Notes: generated from the sequence alone by a model not told the origin. A DNA stretch of 64,000 nt from an uncultured Selenomonas sp. (GCA_934202005.1 CAKPXP010000001.1:186001-250000), one strand, 5' to 3'; counted from the stretch's first letter, positions 31,070 to 40,565 are shown. Numbers and translations: made by a program.

Positions 31070-33502
31070 ATGGAACCAGCGTCACGCGCTTATCAGCGTA
31101 TCATCATGAGCGAAGATCTCCGCTCAAACGCGCAGCAGCTCTATCAGCAGCTGCGGGATGAAGCCGAAGAGCAGGGGATGGATTATGACGAGGTCAAACG
31201 GAGGCACTGCCAGGAATTCGAGAACCTGTATCTGCCGCAGGATCTCAAGGTCATCTGCGACATGCTGGAACATGGCTATTCCATGCGGGAGGTCACAGAA
31301 GCTTATACCGATCAGAACCTCTTTGCGCGGGATATCAAAGTCCCCGAACTGGTCAAGATCTATGAAGACAAGGTATTGAGCCGGGTCAATGATGAACGAA
31401 AAAAGCGTTCTGGTCAGGAATTCGATCGTGCCAGGAACGCCTATGAAGCCTATCGGCAGAATAACGGCAACAAATATGACGACCATGACGACGCTTACCA
31501 GGATTACCGGGAAGGCGAAGTCATCATTGCCATGATGGTCAAAGACGGCTATTCTGAGCAGACCATCGCCGATGTCCTGGAAGCACGCTCCGACTACGAT
31601 TCCGCCTATATCAAGAGCATCATGGAGAAGTGCGGCCATGTCAAGCAGGCTTACCTGGACATCCGGAATGCGCCGGATACCCTGGATGATGCCCGGAATG
31701 GATATGACGTGTATCGAATCTTTGCCAAACGCTACATGGATCGCACGGGAGCCAAGCTCTTGAACTACGACGATGATATCGGCATCGTCAAGGACATGAA
31801 GGAACAGGAATTCCCGGAAGAATTGCTGCAAAATGTTCTGTTGCACGCATCCCCTGTAGCCAAGGAGCCAGGACGGAATCCTAGCGAGTACGTCAAGGCA
31901 CTGCTGGCGGGAGAAGAAGACCGGGAAGAACTGAAGGAAGCCATAGACGAGCCGGTACTGACCTGTGAAGAGCAGTACAAAGACCTGATCGAGGAGTACG
32001 ACAAGGATCTGAAAGAACGCGGCTATCTGATGGGCATCCAGAATACAGACCGTCCCTATTACGACTGCCTGGCCGTGCGGGAACTCTTGTCCCGCCATTA
32101 CATGGATGACGAGATCATGCAGGCACTCAATGAGCAGAGCGGGGTAGCGGCCTCCACGCGTCCTAATTACGCCTTGTGGCTGGTCGAGAAGGCTAAGAAG
32201 CTGCTCAAGAAGGAGCAGAACCTTCTGCATGAGAAGCTGCCGGACATCCAGAAAGGACTGACCTATGCGGCCCTTGCTGCAGCAGGCGTTTCCGCTGCGG
32301 TGATCATGGCATCTATCCTGCGGGAGCGGCTGGCCCTGAACCCTAGTCTGGAACAGCATCTTTTTGCGGCCTATCTCGATAAAGATCTGGCCGAAGCCTG
32401 CTTGAACCGGTATCCGGATTTTGACAAAGAGGCCCTGGCCGGGGCCTTGGCCGATTCGCCGCGTGCCATTATCCTTTCCGGCAGCCGCCTGCCGGAAGAG
32501 GAACAGTATGCCGAGCATGTCATCCAGGCTGCTGAGAAACGCTTGGAGTCCCACCATAAGAGCGTGGAACAGCAGAATTCCATCTTCGAGGAGTTCAACA
32601 AGCAGCACGGCCTGGCATATCAGGGCGTGGCTCCACAAGACAACCTGTCCGCATTCCACTGTGGCCGCACGGCCTTGCAGATGATGCTGAAAGGATACGA
32701 GCCGCTGGCCATCCGTGAAGCCATCCTGGCAACCGAAACGCCGGACGACCGCCTGCCAGAAACTTTTGCGGATGAGATCCTGGAACGGACGCATCAGGTA
32801 TATGACCGGCTCATGCGGATCAAGAACTACCATCCCGAGGCTGCGCCAAAACCGCAGAGAGAAGATGCGAAATCCTTCTATGAACGGGGCATCTATGAGC
32901 AGTACCAGAAACGTCACTTCATCAAGAGCAGCATGGACGTGGATGTCGTCAAGGCCATGCTGGCCTACGGAAAGTTCAACGGCAGGGAAATCCGAGAAGC
33001 TTTGCAGGAGCTGTCGCCTATTGCCATCGAGCCGGGACGGGATGCCAGCTATTACCAGAAATACGTCCTGCCGAATGCAAAGAACAGGCTGATGGATGAG
33101 AAGGACAAGCTGAATCAGTATCACCCTGTCCCGCGCAAGCTCCATGCAGATACCGCACAGGAAGAATATGCATACCATCGCAGCCGGATACAGGATGCCA
33201 TCGATCTGCCGTACAATCCGCAGATGGACGCATTGATTGCCGAAACCATGCTGATTCAGGGCTTTGCCCCTCCGGATATTGCCGAAGCCATGCAGAACGA
33301 ATCGCCATGCCGGGGCGAGCAGAGTGACTACGGCGTTGTCCTGGTCAATCACGCCCGCTTTCAGCAGGCAAATGACGAAGAGCAGCAGGAAGAAGAACGC
33401 GGGGCAAGCCGCGTCAGGACTTATACCGATACCGTAGAAGAGGTCACAGAGGAAGTGACGACCACAACCACGACGGAAACCACAATCGTATCGGATTCAT
33501 AA
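31070..33502 (+). CDS. large helical-repeat protein of the transfer operon
   Basis: An 810-residue, mostly helical, acidic protein. A degenerate unit recurs about seven times with the sense IxxMLxxGYsxxxIxxALxxxSP; examples are CDMLEHGYSMREVTEAYTD, VKAMLAYGKFNGREIREAL and AETMLIQGFAPPDIAEAM. One hydrophobic stretch (about residues 400-422) may be a membrane segment. The tail is Thr-rich. Related units appear in the protein at 34942 and at the C-terminus of the helicase at 49487. Function unknown; location suggests a cytoplasmic scaffold for DNA transfer. Confidence 0.6.
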   Translation: MEPASRAYQRIIMSEDLRSNAQQLYQQLRDEAEEQGMDYDEVKRRHCQEFENLYLPQDLKVICDMLEHGYSMREVTEAYTDQNLFARDIKVPELVKIYEDKVLSRVNDERKKRSGQEFDRARNAYEAYRQNNGNKYDDHDDAYQDYREGEVIIAMMVKDGYSEQTIADVLEARSDYDSAYIKSIMEKCGHVKQAYLDIRNAPDTLDDARNGYDVYRIFAKRYMDRTGAKLLNYDDDIGIVKDMKEQEFPEELLQNVLLHASPVAKEPGRNPSEYVKALLAGEEDREELKEAIDEPVLTCEEQYKDLIEEYDKDLKERGYLMGIQNTDRPYYDCLAVRELLSRHYMDDEIMQALNEQSGVAASTRPNYALWLVEKAKKLLKKEQNLLHEKLPDIQKGLTYAALAAAGVSAAVIMASILRERLALNPSLEQHLFAAYLDKDLAEACLNRYPDFDKEALAGALADSPRAIILSGSRLPEEEQYAEHVIQAAEKRLESHHKSVEQQNSIFEEFNKQHGLAYQGVAPQDNLSAFHCGRTALQMMLKGYEPLAIREAILATETPDDRLPETFADEILERTHQVYDRLMRIKNYHPEAAPKPQREDAKSFYERGIYEQYQKRHFIKSSMDVDVVKAMLAYGKFNGREIREALQELSPIAIEPGRDASYYQKYVLPNAKNRLMDEKDKLNQYHPVPRKLHADTAQEEYAYHRSRIQDAIDLPYNPQMDALIAETMLIQGFAPPDIAEAMQNESPCRGEQSDYGVVLVNHARFQQANDEEQQEEERGASRVRTYTDTVEEVTEEVTTTTTTETTIVSDS

Positions 33503-33526
33503 AATAGAATGGAGGACGAGAATGAG

Positions 33527-34093
33527 ATGAAACGGATATGGAAATCGCTGCTGTGCCTGGCTGTGCTTGGCCTCTCCTGCCTGTCGTTTTCCGCAGGCAG
33601 AGGCGAAGCCGCAGACATCTACACAGTCATTTCAAATGATGTGGCAAGCTATAACGGCGATGCCGAACAGGTGGACTGGATCACGAATGCCATCTGCTAT
33701 GCTTCCGCACAATATCAGGTGGATCCATTGCTGATCACGGCTGTCATGGAGACTGAGAGCCATTTCAGCTTTGGCACCTTCTATACCACATCTTCGGCAG
33801 GGGCTATCGGCCTCATGCAGCTCATGCCGGATACCGCCTCCGCCATCGGCGTGAACCCCTTCGATCCGCTGGACAATGTGCTTGGCGGCGCATCCTACCT
33901 GCGGACGTGCCTGGATGATTTCGCAGGATACGGGGACTATGCCGTGACGGATGCTGTGGCGGCCTACAATGCCGGGCCGCAGGCAGTCTACAACTATGGC
34001 GGCTGCCCGCCGTATGCCGAAACGCAAGATTACATCGTAAAGGTTTCAGACTCCTATAATCGCCTCTTGGCGTATTACGGAGATGGATACTGA
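33527..34093 (+). CDS. VirB1-like lytic transglycosylase
   Basis: A 188-residue secreted protein: signal peptide to about residue 29 (ending GEAAD), then an SLT domain with the catalytic Glu in VMETESHFSFG, SSAGAIGLMQLMPDTA, and AVAAYNAGP near the end. These are the three canonical SLT motifs. It would open peptidoglycan for the secretion channel. Start ATG 33527; a start at 33509 would lie on the ribosome site. Confidence 0.85.
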   Translation: MKRIWKSLLCLAVLGLSCLSFSAGRGEAADIYTVISNDVASYNGDAEQVDWITNAICYASAQYQVDPLLITAVMETESHFSFGTFYTTSSAGAIGLMQLMPDTASAIGVNPFDPLDNVLGGASYLRTCLDDFAGYGDYAVTDAVAAYNAGPQAVYNYGGCPPYAETQDYIVKVSDSYNRLLAYYGDGY

Positions 34094-34109
34094 AAAGGGG
34101 GAATATCCC

Positions 34110-34904
34110 ATGCTGTCCATGATAAGCAGCCGAAAGAAAGCTGTCATCGCGGCTGGCGTCGTGATGGGACTGGGCGCATCCGTCCTGGTGATGCCTGTCG
34201 TCCTGCGTCCGAGCCATGCTGCTGTCGCGGTATTCGATGCAGAGAATATCGCCAAGGCCATTGAGATGGTTGCGCATACTTTAAACATCCAGAACCTCAA
34301 CCTCGACCAGCTGATCCTTCAAAAAATCAATATGAAGCAGCTGCCGGACGAGACAAAAGAAAAGCTGGATCAGAATGACAAAGAAGCGAAACAGGGAATC
34401 ACTTGGGCAGATACCTCCAACGCATCGCAGAATGCAGAGATTCTGAAGAAGATGGGACTCTCGCCGAGCATCCTCAATAAGACGACGACCCCGGCGGACA
34501 TCCTCAAGAATCAGATGGGCGATCTTGGTAAGATCTTCAAGCAGGGGGAAGTGCCGATTATGCATGAAATGGCGCAGAACAACGCCAAGGCATTGGATGC
34601 CAGCTTTGTGGATGCGGCAACAGCAGCCCGGGGCGTCCAGAAATCCGATGACGCCATCAGTAAGAGTGTCGATGAAGCTGTCAAAGCTGCTGCCAACGCA
34701 GAAGGTGACATGCAGGTGCAGCAGTCCCTCGTAGCCTTGAGTGCAGCAAATGTACGAGCCACGGAGAACAGCAACCGCTTGTTAGCTCAGTTGGTCGCAA
34801 CGCAATCCCAGAAAGGCTATGCCGACAATCTGGAGAAGGCCGCCGTGGAACAGCTGGAAGAAGTATCGCGACAGAAACTAACGGAATGGGTCAAGAACTG
34901 GTGA
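34110..34904 (+). CDS. trbJ: TrbJ/VirB5-like protein
   Basis: A 264-residue exported coiled-coil protein. The signal peptide ends near RPSHAAVAVFDAENIAKAIEM, and VFDxxN is the usual mature start of TrbJ/VirB5. A helical bundle follows, with NAEGDMQVQQSLVALSAANV near residue 195. It has a paralogue at 43907. VirB5 sits at the tip of the conjugative pilus in other systems. GGGGG precedes the ATG. Confidence 0.75.
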   Translation: MLSMISSRKKAVIAAGVVMGLGASVLVMPVVLRPSHAAVAVFDAENIAKAIEMVAHTLNIQNLNLDQLILQKINMKQLPDETKEKLDQNDKEAKQGITWADTSNASQNAEILKKMGLSPSILNKTTTPADILKNQMGDLGKIFKQGEVPIMHEMAQNNAKALDASFVDAATAARGVQKSDDAISKSVDEAVKAAANAEGDMQVQQSLVALSAANVRATENSNRLLAQLVATQSQKGYADNLEKAAVEQLEEVSRQKLTEWVKNW

Positions 34905-34906
34905 TG

Positions 34907-34925
34907 GATGTCCATCATGGACATC
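34907..34925. repeat. 19-bp palindrome copy 9
   Basis: Exact copy beginning three bases after the trbJ-like stop. Confidence 0.9.
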
Positions 34926-34941
34926 GAAAGGGGAGAAAGAA

Positions 34942-36414
34942 ATGGCTGAAGAAATAAAAGAAACAGAACCAACGGTAGATTCTCAGCTCATGATGACCTA
35001 CCTGAACACTTATCCCGGAGACAAGGAGTTTGATGAATTGCCCAACTCGCCGATGGCCGCCATCGAGAACGCCGTTCCGAAAGAGGACGCGCTCTTCGAC
35101 ATGAATATCAGTGACTGCGATCTCTACTATTCGTTCCTAGCGGATGTCGTCAAGGAACATCCCATGGATCTGGAAAAAGAAGAGGAGATCTTCCCGCGTC
35201 AGAGAGATGTGGCCCTGGCCATGTGGAAAGCGGACATGGACTACTTCCGCATCATCCGCTGCCTGACGTACATGCCGCTCAACATCGGCACCTCAGACCG
35301 TTACACCGATGCCGTCATCGCCGTGGCGTCTACCATCAATCCCGTCCTGACACTGCCGGAAATCCAGCAGGCCAAGCCTATCAATCAGCTGGCATACAAC
35401 AGCAGCAATCATGACATCTACCATGCCTACCTCAAGGCCGTCCTCCAGCGCAACCCATCACAGAGACTGCGGGATGCGGACAAGGAAGTCGTGAAGCTCC
35501 TGCATCGTGCGAAGCTTCCAGCGGACACCATCCGGGAGTGCCTGATGGATAATTCGCTGGAATTCATGATGCCTGCGTCGACTGGAGATGCTGTGACGGA
35601 TTATCAGAAGGAACTGGCTGTCGTCAACCGATTGAGAACACTCTTGAAAGAAGCCTATCAGGAAATCGAGCCGCAGCGTCCGATGTCCATGTTGGACATC
35701 AACCCGCTGGATGAGGATAATGTCATCTATCAGAAGATGCAGACCGCCATCCGTCAGATGAAAGAGCAGCACGAGCGCGGAGATAGCTTCCGGTATTGGG
35801 AGAAATCCATCCGTATCATGCAGGAGACATTGAACCGCTTCAATGCTTTCCAAAACCTCAGCAAGACCGTCGCCATCCTGACCGTCGGTGTTGCGCGTGC
35901 GGCGAAGGAATGCGAAGTCCAGATGCCGCCAGAGCTGGAACAGATCCAGAAACAGCTGCAAGTCCTCAACCAGCAGACCGACCGTCGCAAGCAGGATTGG
36001 ACGACGTTGCGCGAGACGGCAGACCGTGTCGTCAAGATCTCTACGCAGCTGGTCGGCGAGCTGCGTGAGAAGCGGGCGAAGAATCCCTTGTTGCAGTTGG
36101 TGGATGTCCAGCACGCAAAGCCCTTGGCACAAGTCTTGCAAGAAGCGAAGCCGGTGCCCAAGGAACTCTATTTTGCTTCATTGCGCCAGATTGCCAGAGG
36201 GAATCCCGGCATCTTGCCTGACCAAGCTGACCTGCTGGTGGCGAAACAGCTGCGTGCCGCGAAGCTGTCGGATGATGTCTGCCTGATGGCTTTGCGGGCC
36301 TCGCCGTGCTTCCGTCAGCTCGATAGCGGCCAGAAAATGGCGGCGGCCCGCTCTGTTCTGGACACCGTGGATGCGCCGCCGGAACACAAAAAGGAAGAGG
36401 GGAACCATCGATGA
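34942..36414 (+). CDS. helical protein of the transfer operon, unknown function
   Basis: A 490-residue cytoplasmic, helical protein. Units such as DLLVAKQLRAAKLSDDVCLMAL and VVKLLHRAKLPADTIRECL resemble the helical repeat in the 810-residue protein at 31070. A coiled coil is likely at about residues 310-370. No catalytic motif was recognised. It lies between VirB5- and VirB6-like genes and its stop overlaps the next start (ATGA). A degenerate palindrome lies within it at 35682-35700. Confidence 0.55.
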   Translation: MAEEIKETEPTVDSQLMMTYLNTYPGDKEFDELPNSPMAAIENAVPKEDALFDMNISDCDLYYSFLADVVKEHPMDLEKEEEIFPRQRDVALAMWKADMDYFRIIRCLTYMPLNIGTSDRYTDAVIAVASTINPVLTLPEIQQAKPINQLAYNSSNHDIYHAYLKAVLQRNPSQRLRDADKEVVKLLHRAKLPADTIRECLMDNSLEFMMPASTGDAVTDYQKELAVVNRLRTLLKEAYQEIEPQRPMSMLDINPLDEDNVIYQKMQTAIRQMKEQHERGDSFRYWEKSIRIMQETLNRFNAFQNLSKTVAILTVGVARAAKECEVQMPPELEQIQKQLQVLNQQTDRRKQDWTTLRETADRVVKISTQLVGELREKRAKNPLLQLVDVQHAKPLAQVLQEAKPVPKELYFASLRQIARGNPGILPDQADLLVAKQLRAAKLSDDVCLMALRASPCFRQLDSGQKMAAARSVLDTVDAPPEHKKEEGNHR

Positions 36415-37856
36415 AAGGAAAATCTTCGTATTGGGTGCTGGGCCTCTTGGCCGTCGCATTCCTCGCAGCCCATAGCGATATCGCCCTTGCTGCCTCGTCC
36501 GAATCCCTGGTGAGCCAGGGAACCGGCATCGGCGGAACGTTTGACAAAGATTTCGAGACCATCGCCAAAGCCTTTGTCGCGATTGCCAAAGTCGTTGTGG
36601 TCATCATGACCTGCGTCGCCCTGGGTATGGTCATGTGGGGCGTGGAAGACGGCAAGAAGACCATGTGGAACTGGATCCTAGGTGCTGGCCTGGCCGTCAA
36701 TATCGGCAGCTTCCTGCTCAGTGTCTTCACTATGCCGGATGTCTCCAGCTCGGGCGCAGGCGTCACACCGTTTGTGCCGGATCTCAAGAGTTCCAACGAT
36801 GGCAAAATCAGCGTCCTTGGTGACTTCATGTCCACCTATCAGCAGGTCATCAACCACGGCGCATCCGTCATCACGCCAATTTGCATCCGTATCCTGCTCA
36901 TCCTTACTGTTATCGAAGCGTCCTGGGAACTTTCGTTCAAGCTGATTTCTGGCGATAAGATCAAGTATCTGCTCTCGCTGTCCATCAAGGTTGGTTTCAT
37001 CATCTTCCTCCTGGAAAACTGGGTAGGAGGCATGGGCCTCATGACTGCACTCTCACAGGGCTTTGAAACCATGGGCCTCATGGCGGGTGGCACAACAGCA
37101 GATGTTTCGCCGGATAACATCGTCAACAACGCCATCCAAATCTTCTCCGTCTTCTGGGACAAGGCGCATTTCAACAGCCTGGGCCTCCTGGTCGTGAACT
37201 GCGTATCCCTGCTGACGATGATCGTGCTGCTCTTCCTCACCGCCATCGAGATGTTCATGGCAAGGGTGGAGTTCTACACCATGGCCATGCTGGTTATGCC
37301 GCTCCTGCCGTTCATGATTACCTCGAAGTTCAGCTTCCTTTCTGATAAAGCCATTGGCGCGATGTTCAACCTGGCCATCAAGATCATGGCCATCGCCTTC
37401 ATGACGACCATCATTGAACCATTCTTGAACGGCTTTGCACAAAAGGTGGCTGGTACCAAGGATGCCTGGGAGCAGGTCGGCATCATATTCCAGGTGCTGC
37501 TCTGTGCGCTCATCCTCTATATCCTGGTGCGGAAGATCTCGGAACTGGCTTCCGGCTTGCTCAACGGCCAGCCATCGCTCGGCGGCGGCAGCATGACATC
37601 GACGATGCGCGGTGCGGTAGGCGGTGCAGCCGCCACTGCTGGCAACGTGCGCGGTGCTGCGGCTCTGGCCAAAGCTGCCGGACACTCGGGAGCAGGCGGC
37701 CTTACTGTCGGCACACTGGCCCAGATTGGCAAGGCAGCCATGCGCTCCAATCCAGCCGTGCGCGGGTATCGGGCTGGGATGAGGAATATCCAGCGGAAGA
37801 ATCAGACGGAGACGAGTTCAAAGATTGCTAAGAACATTAAAGATAATAAGAATTAA
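36411..37856 (+). CDS. trbL: TrbL/VirB6-like polytopic channel protein
   Basis: A 481-residue protein with a signal-like N-terminus and about six to seven transmembrane helices between residues 50 and 390 (for example VVVIMTCVALGMVMWGV and VSLLTMIVLLFLTAIEMF). The tail is Gly/Ala-rich and cytoplasmic, ending in lysines. The pattern is typical of TrbL/VirB6. It ends the operon at a strong terminator. A second VirB6-type core is fused to hydrolases at 41971. Confidence 0.8.
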   Translation: MKGKSSYWVLGLLAVAFLAAHSDIALAASSESLVSQGTGIGGTFDKDFETIAKAFVAIAKVVVVIMTCVALGMVMWGVEDGKKTMWNWILGAGLAVNIGSFLLSVFTMPDVSSSGAGVTPFVPDLKSSNDGKISVLGDFMSTYQQVINHGASVITPICIRILLILTVIEASWELSFKLISGDKIKYLLSLSIKVGFIIFLLENWVGGMGLMTALSQGFETMGLMAGGTTADVSPDNIVNNAIQIFSVFWDKAHFNSLGLLVVNCVSLLTMIVLLFLTAIEMFMARVEFYTMAMLVMPLLPFMITSKFSFLSDKAIGAMFNLAIKIMAIAFMTTIIEPFLNGFAQKVAGTKDAWEQVGIIFQVLLCALILYILVRKISELASGLLNGQPSLGGGSMTSTMRGAVGGAAATAGNVRGAAALAKAAGHSGAGGLTVGTLAQIGKAAMRSNPAVRGYRAGMRNIQRKNQTETSSKIAKNIKDNKN

Positions 37857-37902
37857 GATGACAACAAAAGGGCACCCTTAAGGGTGCCCTTTTGTTGTCA
37901 TC
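37857..37902. terminator. bidirectional terminator
   Basis: A 46-bp perfect palindrome with 23-bp arms (centre ACCCTT/AAGGGT), A-rich on one side and T-rich on the other. It separates trbL from the convergent gene at 37898-38224. Confidence 0.88.
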
Positions 37903-38224
37903 TGGAATAACCAGTATTGCTTTTTAGGTAGTTAAGTTCTTTTTCTAACCTATCACATTTTGCTTGTAAGAGTTGGTTTTGCTGTATCAATAATTCCATG
38001 TTTTTATCTATTCGATTAATTATTCCCATGAAATGCGGGGCATACATTTCAAACGCATCATCAAAGCTGGAAGCAGATATATTTTGATATAATCGCTCCC
38101 GCATAAGAAAGGGAAAATCATCATATGTATGCCCGCTTTGAGTGGTATAGGAAAATTTTTCATCGTCGTTTTTTATGGCTTCTTCAATCGTATGTGATTC
38201 CTTTTTCTTGGAAAACAACCCCAT
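37898..38224 (-). CDS. small coiled-coil protein, unknown function
   Basis: A 108-residue protein with AAGGAGG before the ATG. The N-terminus is charged (GLFSKKKES). A C-terminal heptad region (MELLIQQNQLLQAKCDRLEK) should dimerise. No family recognised. The stop codon is part of the terminator palindrome. A 19-bp palindrome lies just upstream of its start (38242-38260), the place for an operator. Confidence 0.6.
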   Translation of the reverse strand: MGLFSKKKESHTIEEAIKNDDEKFSYTTQSGHTYDDFPFLMRERLYQNISASSFDDAFEMYAPHFMGIINRIDKNMELLIQQNQLLQAKCDRLEKELNYLKSNTGYSR

Positions 38225-38241
38225 GGCGAGTCCTCCTTATC

Positions 38242-38260
38242 GATGTCCATCATGGACATC
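38242..38260. repeat. 19-bp palindrome copy 10
   Basis: Exact copy upstream of the leftward gene at 38224. It shares the left flank CCTTAT with copy 11. Confidence 0.9.
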
Positions 38261-38320
38261 AATGATGTGACAGATGGCTTCTTTCTTGTATTTGGTTCTT
38301 TTCTTCAATGATACACTTTA

Positions 38321-38626
38321 TTATATAAAGGCAATCTTTTTTTCTTCGAGCATTTCCAATAACCTGCTGGATGGTCCATTGGGGGTATTTCTGCCGGATT
38401 CCCATGCTTCGACAGTTTTTTTGCTAACACCAATATATTTAGCAAGAAGGCTCTGCGTAAGGTTATTGCTAGTGCGTATATGTCTGATTTCAGAGCTTGA
38501 GTATTGCTTTACATTACTAATGTGAATTGAAATTTTATCGTGAGTTAGATTTTTTCCGTCATTGTTCTTGTAGTCATTAATAATTTCGGTAAAGGAATCT
38601 GCTAACAGATTGTAAGTTTTACTCAT
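38321..38626 (-). CDS. higA: HigA-like HTH antitoxin
   Basis: A 101-residue protein whose C-terminal half is an XRE-type HTH (IRHIRTSNNLTQSLLAKYIG, then VSKKTVEAWESGRNTPNGP). It lies directly downstream of a HigB/RelE-like gene, 24 bp away, in the toxin-first order usual for higBA. AGGAGG lies eight bases before the ATG. It probably binds the operator in the shared promoter at 39022-39050. Confidence 0.8.
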   Translation of the reverse strand: MSKTYNLLADSFTEIINDYKNNDGKNLTHDKISIHISNVKQYSSSEIRHIRTSNNLTQSLLAKYIGVSKKTVEAWESGRNTPNGPSSRLLEMLEEKKIAFI

Positions 38627-38650
38627 ATGAATAACCTCCTATCGATTTTC

Positions 38651-38992
38651 TTATTTTATGATGCGCTCTAACTCATCTATGAATTTTTTAATACTGTTTC
38701 TTTCAGATGGTGACAGATTTTCCATCTTGTTTTTTGCAAATACCATTACGAGAAAAATCTTATCTTGTGCTTCAAAATCAACATAACATACTCTGGCACA
38801 ATGCGATTTGCCGCGATTACCATACTCAAAGCGAACTTTTCTAAGTCGTCCCGTACCCCGCATCACAGCTCCACGTTTCGGATTTTCTAAAAGGAGCGAT
38901 TGTAATTCGTTCAAATGACTATCAGAAAGACCTAATGCCCGCCATTGCTCATCAAATTTCTTACCGTGAATAAATTCTCTGACAATTCTCAT
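38651..38992 (-). CDS. higB: HigB/RelE-like toxin (phage-derived Gp49-like)
   Basis: A 113-residue basic protein with the RelE/HigB pattern: ENPKRGAVMRGTGRLRKVRFEYG, shown only in part, then ARVCYVDFEAQDKIFLVMVF and a C-terminal helix region NSIKKFIDEL. This matches the group of ribosome-dependent mRNA interferases paired with XRE antitoxins. AAGGAG before the ATG. Intact. Confidence 0.78.
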   Translation of the reverse strand: MRIVREFIHGKKFDEQWRALGLSDSHLNELQSLLLENPKRGAVMRGTGRLRKVRFEYGNRGKSHCARVCYVDFEAQDKIFLVMVFAKNKMENLSPSERNSIKKFIDELERIIK

Positions 38993-39021
38993 ACATCTAC
39001 TCCTTGCTATCCTACGTAATT

Positions 39022-39050
39022 ATTATACCCTATTTAATAGGGTGTTGCAA
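39022..39050 (-). promoter_or_regulatory. higBA promoter with embedded operator
   Basis: On the - strand TTGCAA (39050-39045), 17-bp spacer, TATAAT (39027-39022). The spacer is almost entirely the palindrome ACCCTATTAAATAGGGT, so a bound repressor would block RNA polymerase. Confidence 0.8.
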
Positions 39051-39065
39051 GTATAAATTATAGAA

Positions 39066-39101
39066 AGGAGCTGTCGCGTGTAATATGACGCAACAGCTCC
39101 T
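39066..39101 (-). terminator. hairpin downstream of the HipA-like gene
   Basis: Stem AGGAGCTGT (39066-39074) with ACAGCTCCT (39093-39101) and an inner GCGT/ACGC. The T tract is weak on either strand, so termination is probable, not certain. Confidence 0.5.
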
Positions 39102-39137
39102 CTTGAAAAAACGACCTTTAGGTGAATCGACCTTATC

Positions 39138-39156
39138 GATGTCCATCATGGACATC
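39138..39156. repeat. 19-bp palindrome copy 11
   Basis: Exact copy overlapping the stop codon of the HipA-like gene by two bases. Confidence 0.9.
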
Positions 39157-40402
39157 AGCAGTATGATGTATTGACGTTTTCTTGTGTCAGCTTTTTCTCC
39201 TGGTAAATTCCCAGCAGGCGTCTGGCACGCAGCTGGATCATCTCATTCATCTTGATCAGGCAGGCATCGCTGACGTTGTACTTCGGATGTTTTTGGAATT
39301 GGAAGTTCAGCAGCGAACGGATGGCGGGGATATGGCGCGGCTGGAGGAAGAGGCGTGCCTGCTGATCGAAGGGGAGATATTTTCCTTCGATGGTTTCGAG
39401 GTAGGCCGGGATGTCAGCCATGTTGTTTCTGGCTGCGCCGTAGAGAAGCGAGAAGCCGTTATCGAAGATAGGGGCAGGCGACAGGTACGCGCCGGTATTG
39501 TTGTCTACGAGGTAGCCAAAGTTCCCCAAGTGGCGATCTCGATTGCAGATCACGGCGTCAAAGACCATCAAATCCTGATAGGCAGCAGGCCCGTAGATTG
39601 TTGCCATCTGCTCCTGCACACGCAGACGGGACAAGTCTTCCCGGTCTACATCAATCCCTTTGTCTTTGAAGAACTCATAGGCATTGATGAAGCCGACATC
39701 CTCTGACGTGAACAGTTTGCACGTACAGACGATTTCCCGCTCCCCGTCGCGGTGATGGAACTCTTCGAGGTTATATGGGACATGTGTAAAGCCCATTTTC
39801 TCTGCGATTTGCGCCGCATAAAATTCCATGGTGGCCTGGGAGCGACCGTCATCCGTCTTGATGAAGTCATCGCCCTTGATGAGATAGATGCCGTCCGGGC
39901 GATTCGACCAGCATTTCTTCAATGCGCCGGAGGAAGTCAGCTCCGGAGACGATATGACGCCGGATACGCGTTTGCTGTATCCCGTGAAGGCGACATAGGC
40001 CAGCACCTCGTCAAACGGATGCGAATAGAGGTTGAAGTCCTTCCATAAAGAAGGAACATCATCGTTCGTGATCCAGAACGCATCATTGAGTGACAGGGCA
40101 TGGGAGATGTCAACGTAGCGGAGCGGATTTTCATCATCGGCAATCGCGTGCATGATCTGATCCACGAACTGACGATTCTTCGGTGCCTTCCTCCGGTCAA
40201 TCCATGTGAGCAGGGAAGCATCCGTCAGCTGCTCACGGAGCGTACCGGGCAGGAGATGACGGTTGCCTTCTTCTACTTGCGTCACGTGAACTTGGTAAAT
40301 GGTCTGCGCCATACCGGCAGTCACTTCCTGCTCGGCCTCGAGGCGGAAATGAACCAGAGGAATATCCTTCCGCCGCAGCGTGTAATGTGCAAGTACCGCC
40401 AT
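39155..40402 (-). CDS. HipA-like kinase, stand-alone
   Basis: A 415-residue protein. Its C-terminal half carries a HipA-type kinase signature: the catalytic loop CNRDRHLGNFGY (about residues 280-291) and the metal-binding APIFDNGFSLL (about 310-320). An upstream GIYLIKGDDF may hold the ATP-binding lysine. HipA-type proteins phosphorylate a translation factor or tRNA synthetase and usually pair with HipB. No HTH partner is adjacent, so control must differ. AAAGGAG lies eight bases before the ATG. A TACAAT box lies upstream near 40450. Confidence 0.65.
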   Translation of the reverse strand: MAVLAHYTLRRKDIPLVHFRLEAEQEVTAGMAQTIYQVHVTQVEEGNRHLLPGTLREQLTDASLLTWIDRRKAPKNRQFVDQIMHAIADDENPLRYVDISHALSLNDAFWITNDDVPSLWKDFNLYSHPFDEVLAYVAFTGYSKRVSGVISSPELTSSGALKKCWSNRPDGIYLIKGDDFIKTDDGRSQATMEFYAAQIAEKMGFTHVPYNLEEFHHRDGEREIVCTCKLFTSEDVGFINAYEFFKDKGIDVDREDLSRLRVQEQMATIYGPAAYQDLMVFDAVICNRDRHLGNFGYLVDNNTGAYLSPAPIFDNGFSLLYGAARNNMADIPAYLETIEGKYLPFDQQARLFLQPRHIPAIRSLLNFQFQKHPKYNVSDACLIKMNEMIQLRARRLLGIYQEKKLTQENVNTSYC

Positions 40403-40565
40403 GTTGTCATCTCCTTTCGTATTGGTACAAACTGACTGATACTTACATTGTACTACGGATAACAGAAGCGTTCAACGGCATTTGTCGTGTGTGTGATAAA
40501 TCTAACTAATATACAAAAAATTAGGAAAACTAAAAGAGAGACTACCGACTGGCGACATATTGTGC

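Noticed and set aside
31124..33352. A 742-codon open frame on the minus strand
   Set aside because: It mirrors the 810-residue protein on the + strand, which has a ribosome site, operon context and a repeat pattern. The antisense product has no recognisable motif.
35682..35700. GATGTCCATGTTGGACATC, a near copy of the 19-bp palindrome
   Set aside because: One change breaks the symmetry, it lies in the middle of a coding region (MSMLDI) and could be codon-driven. Kept out of the count of good copies.
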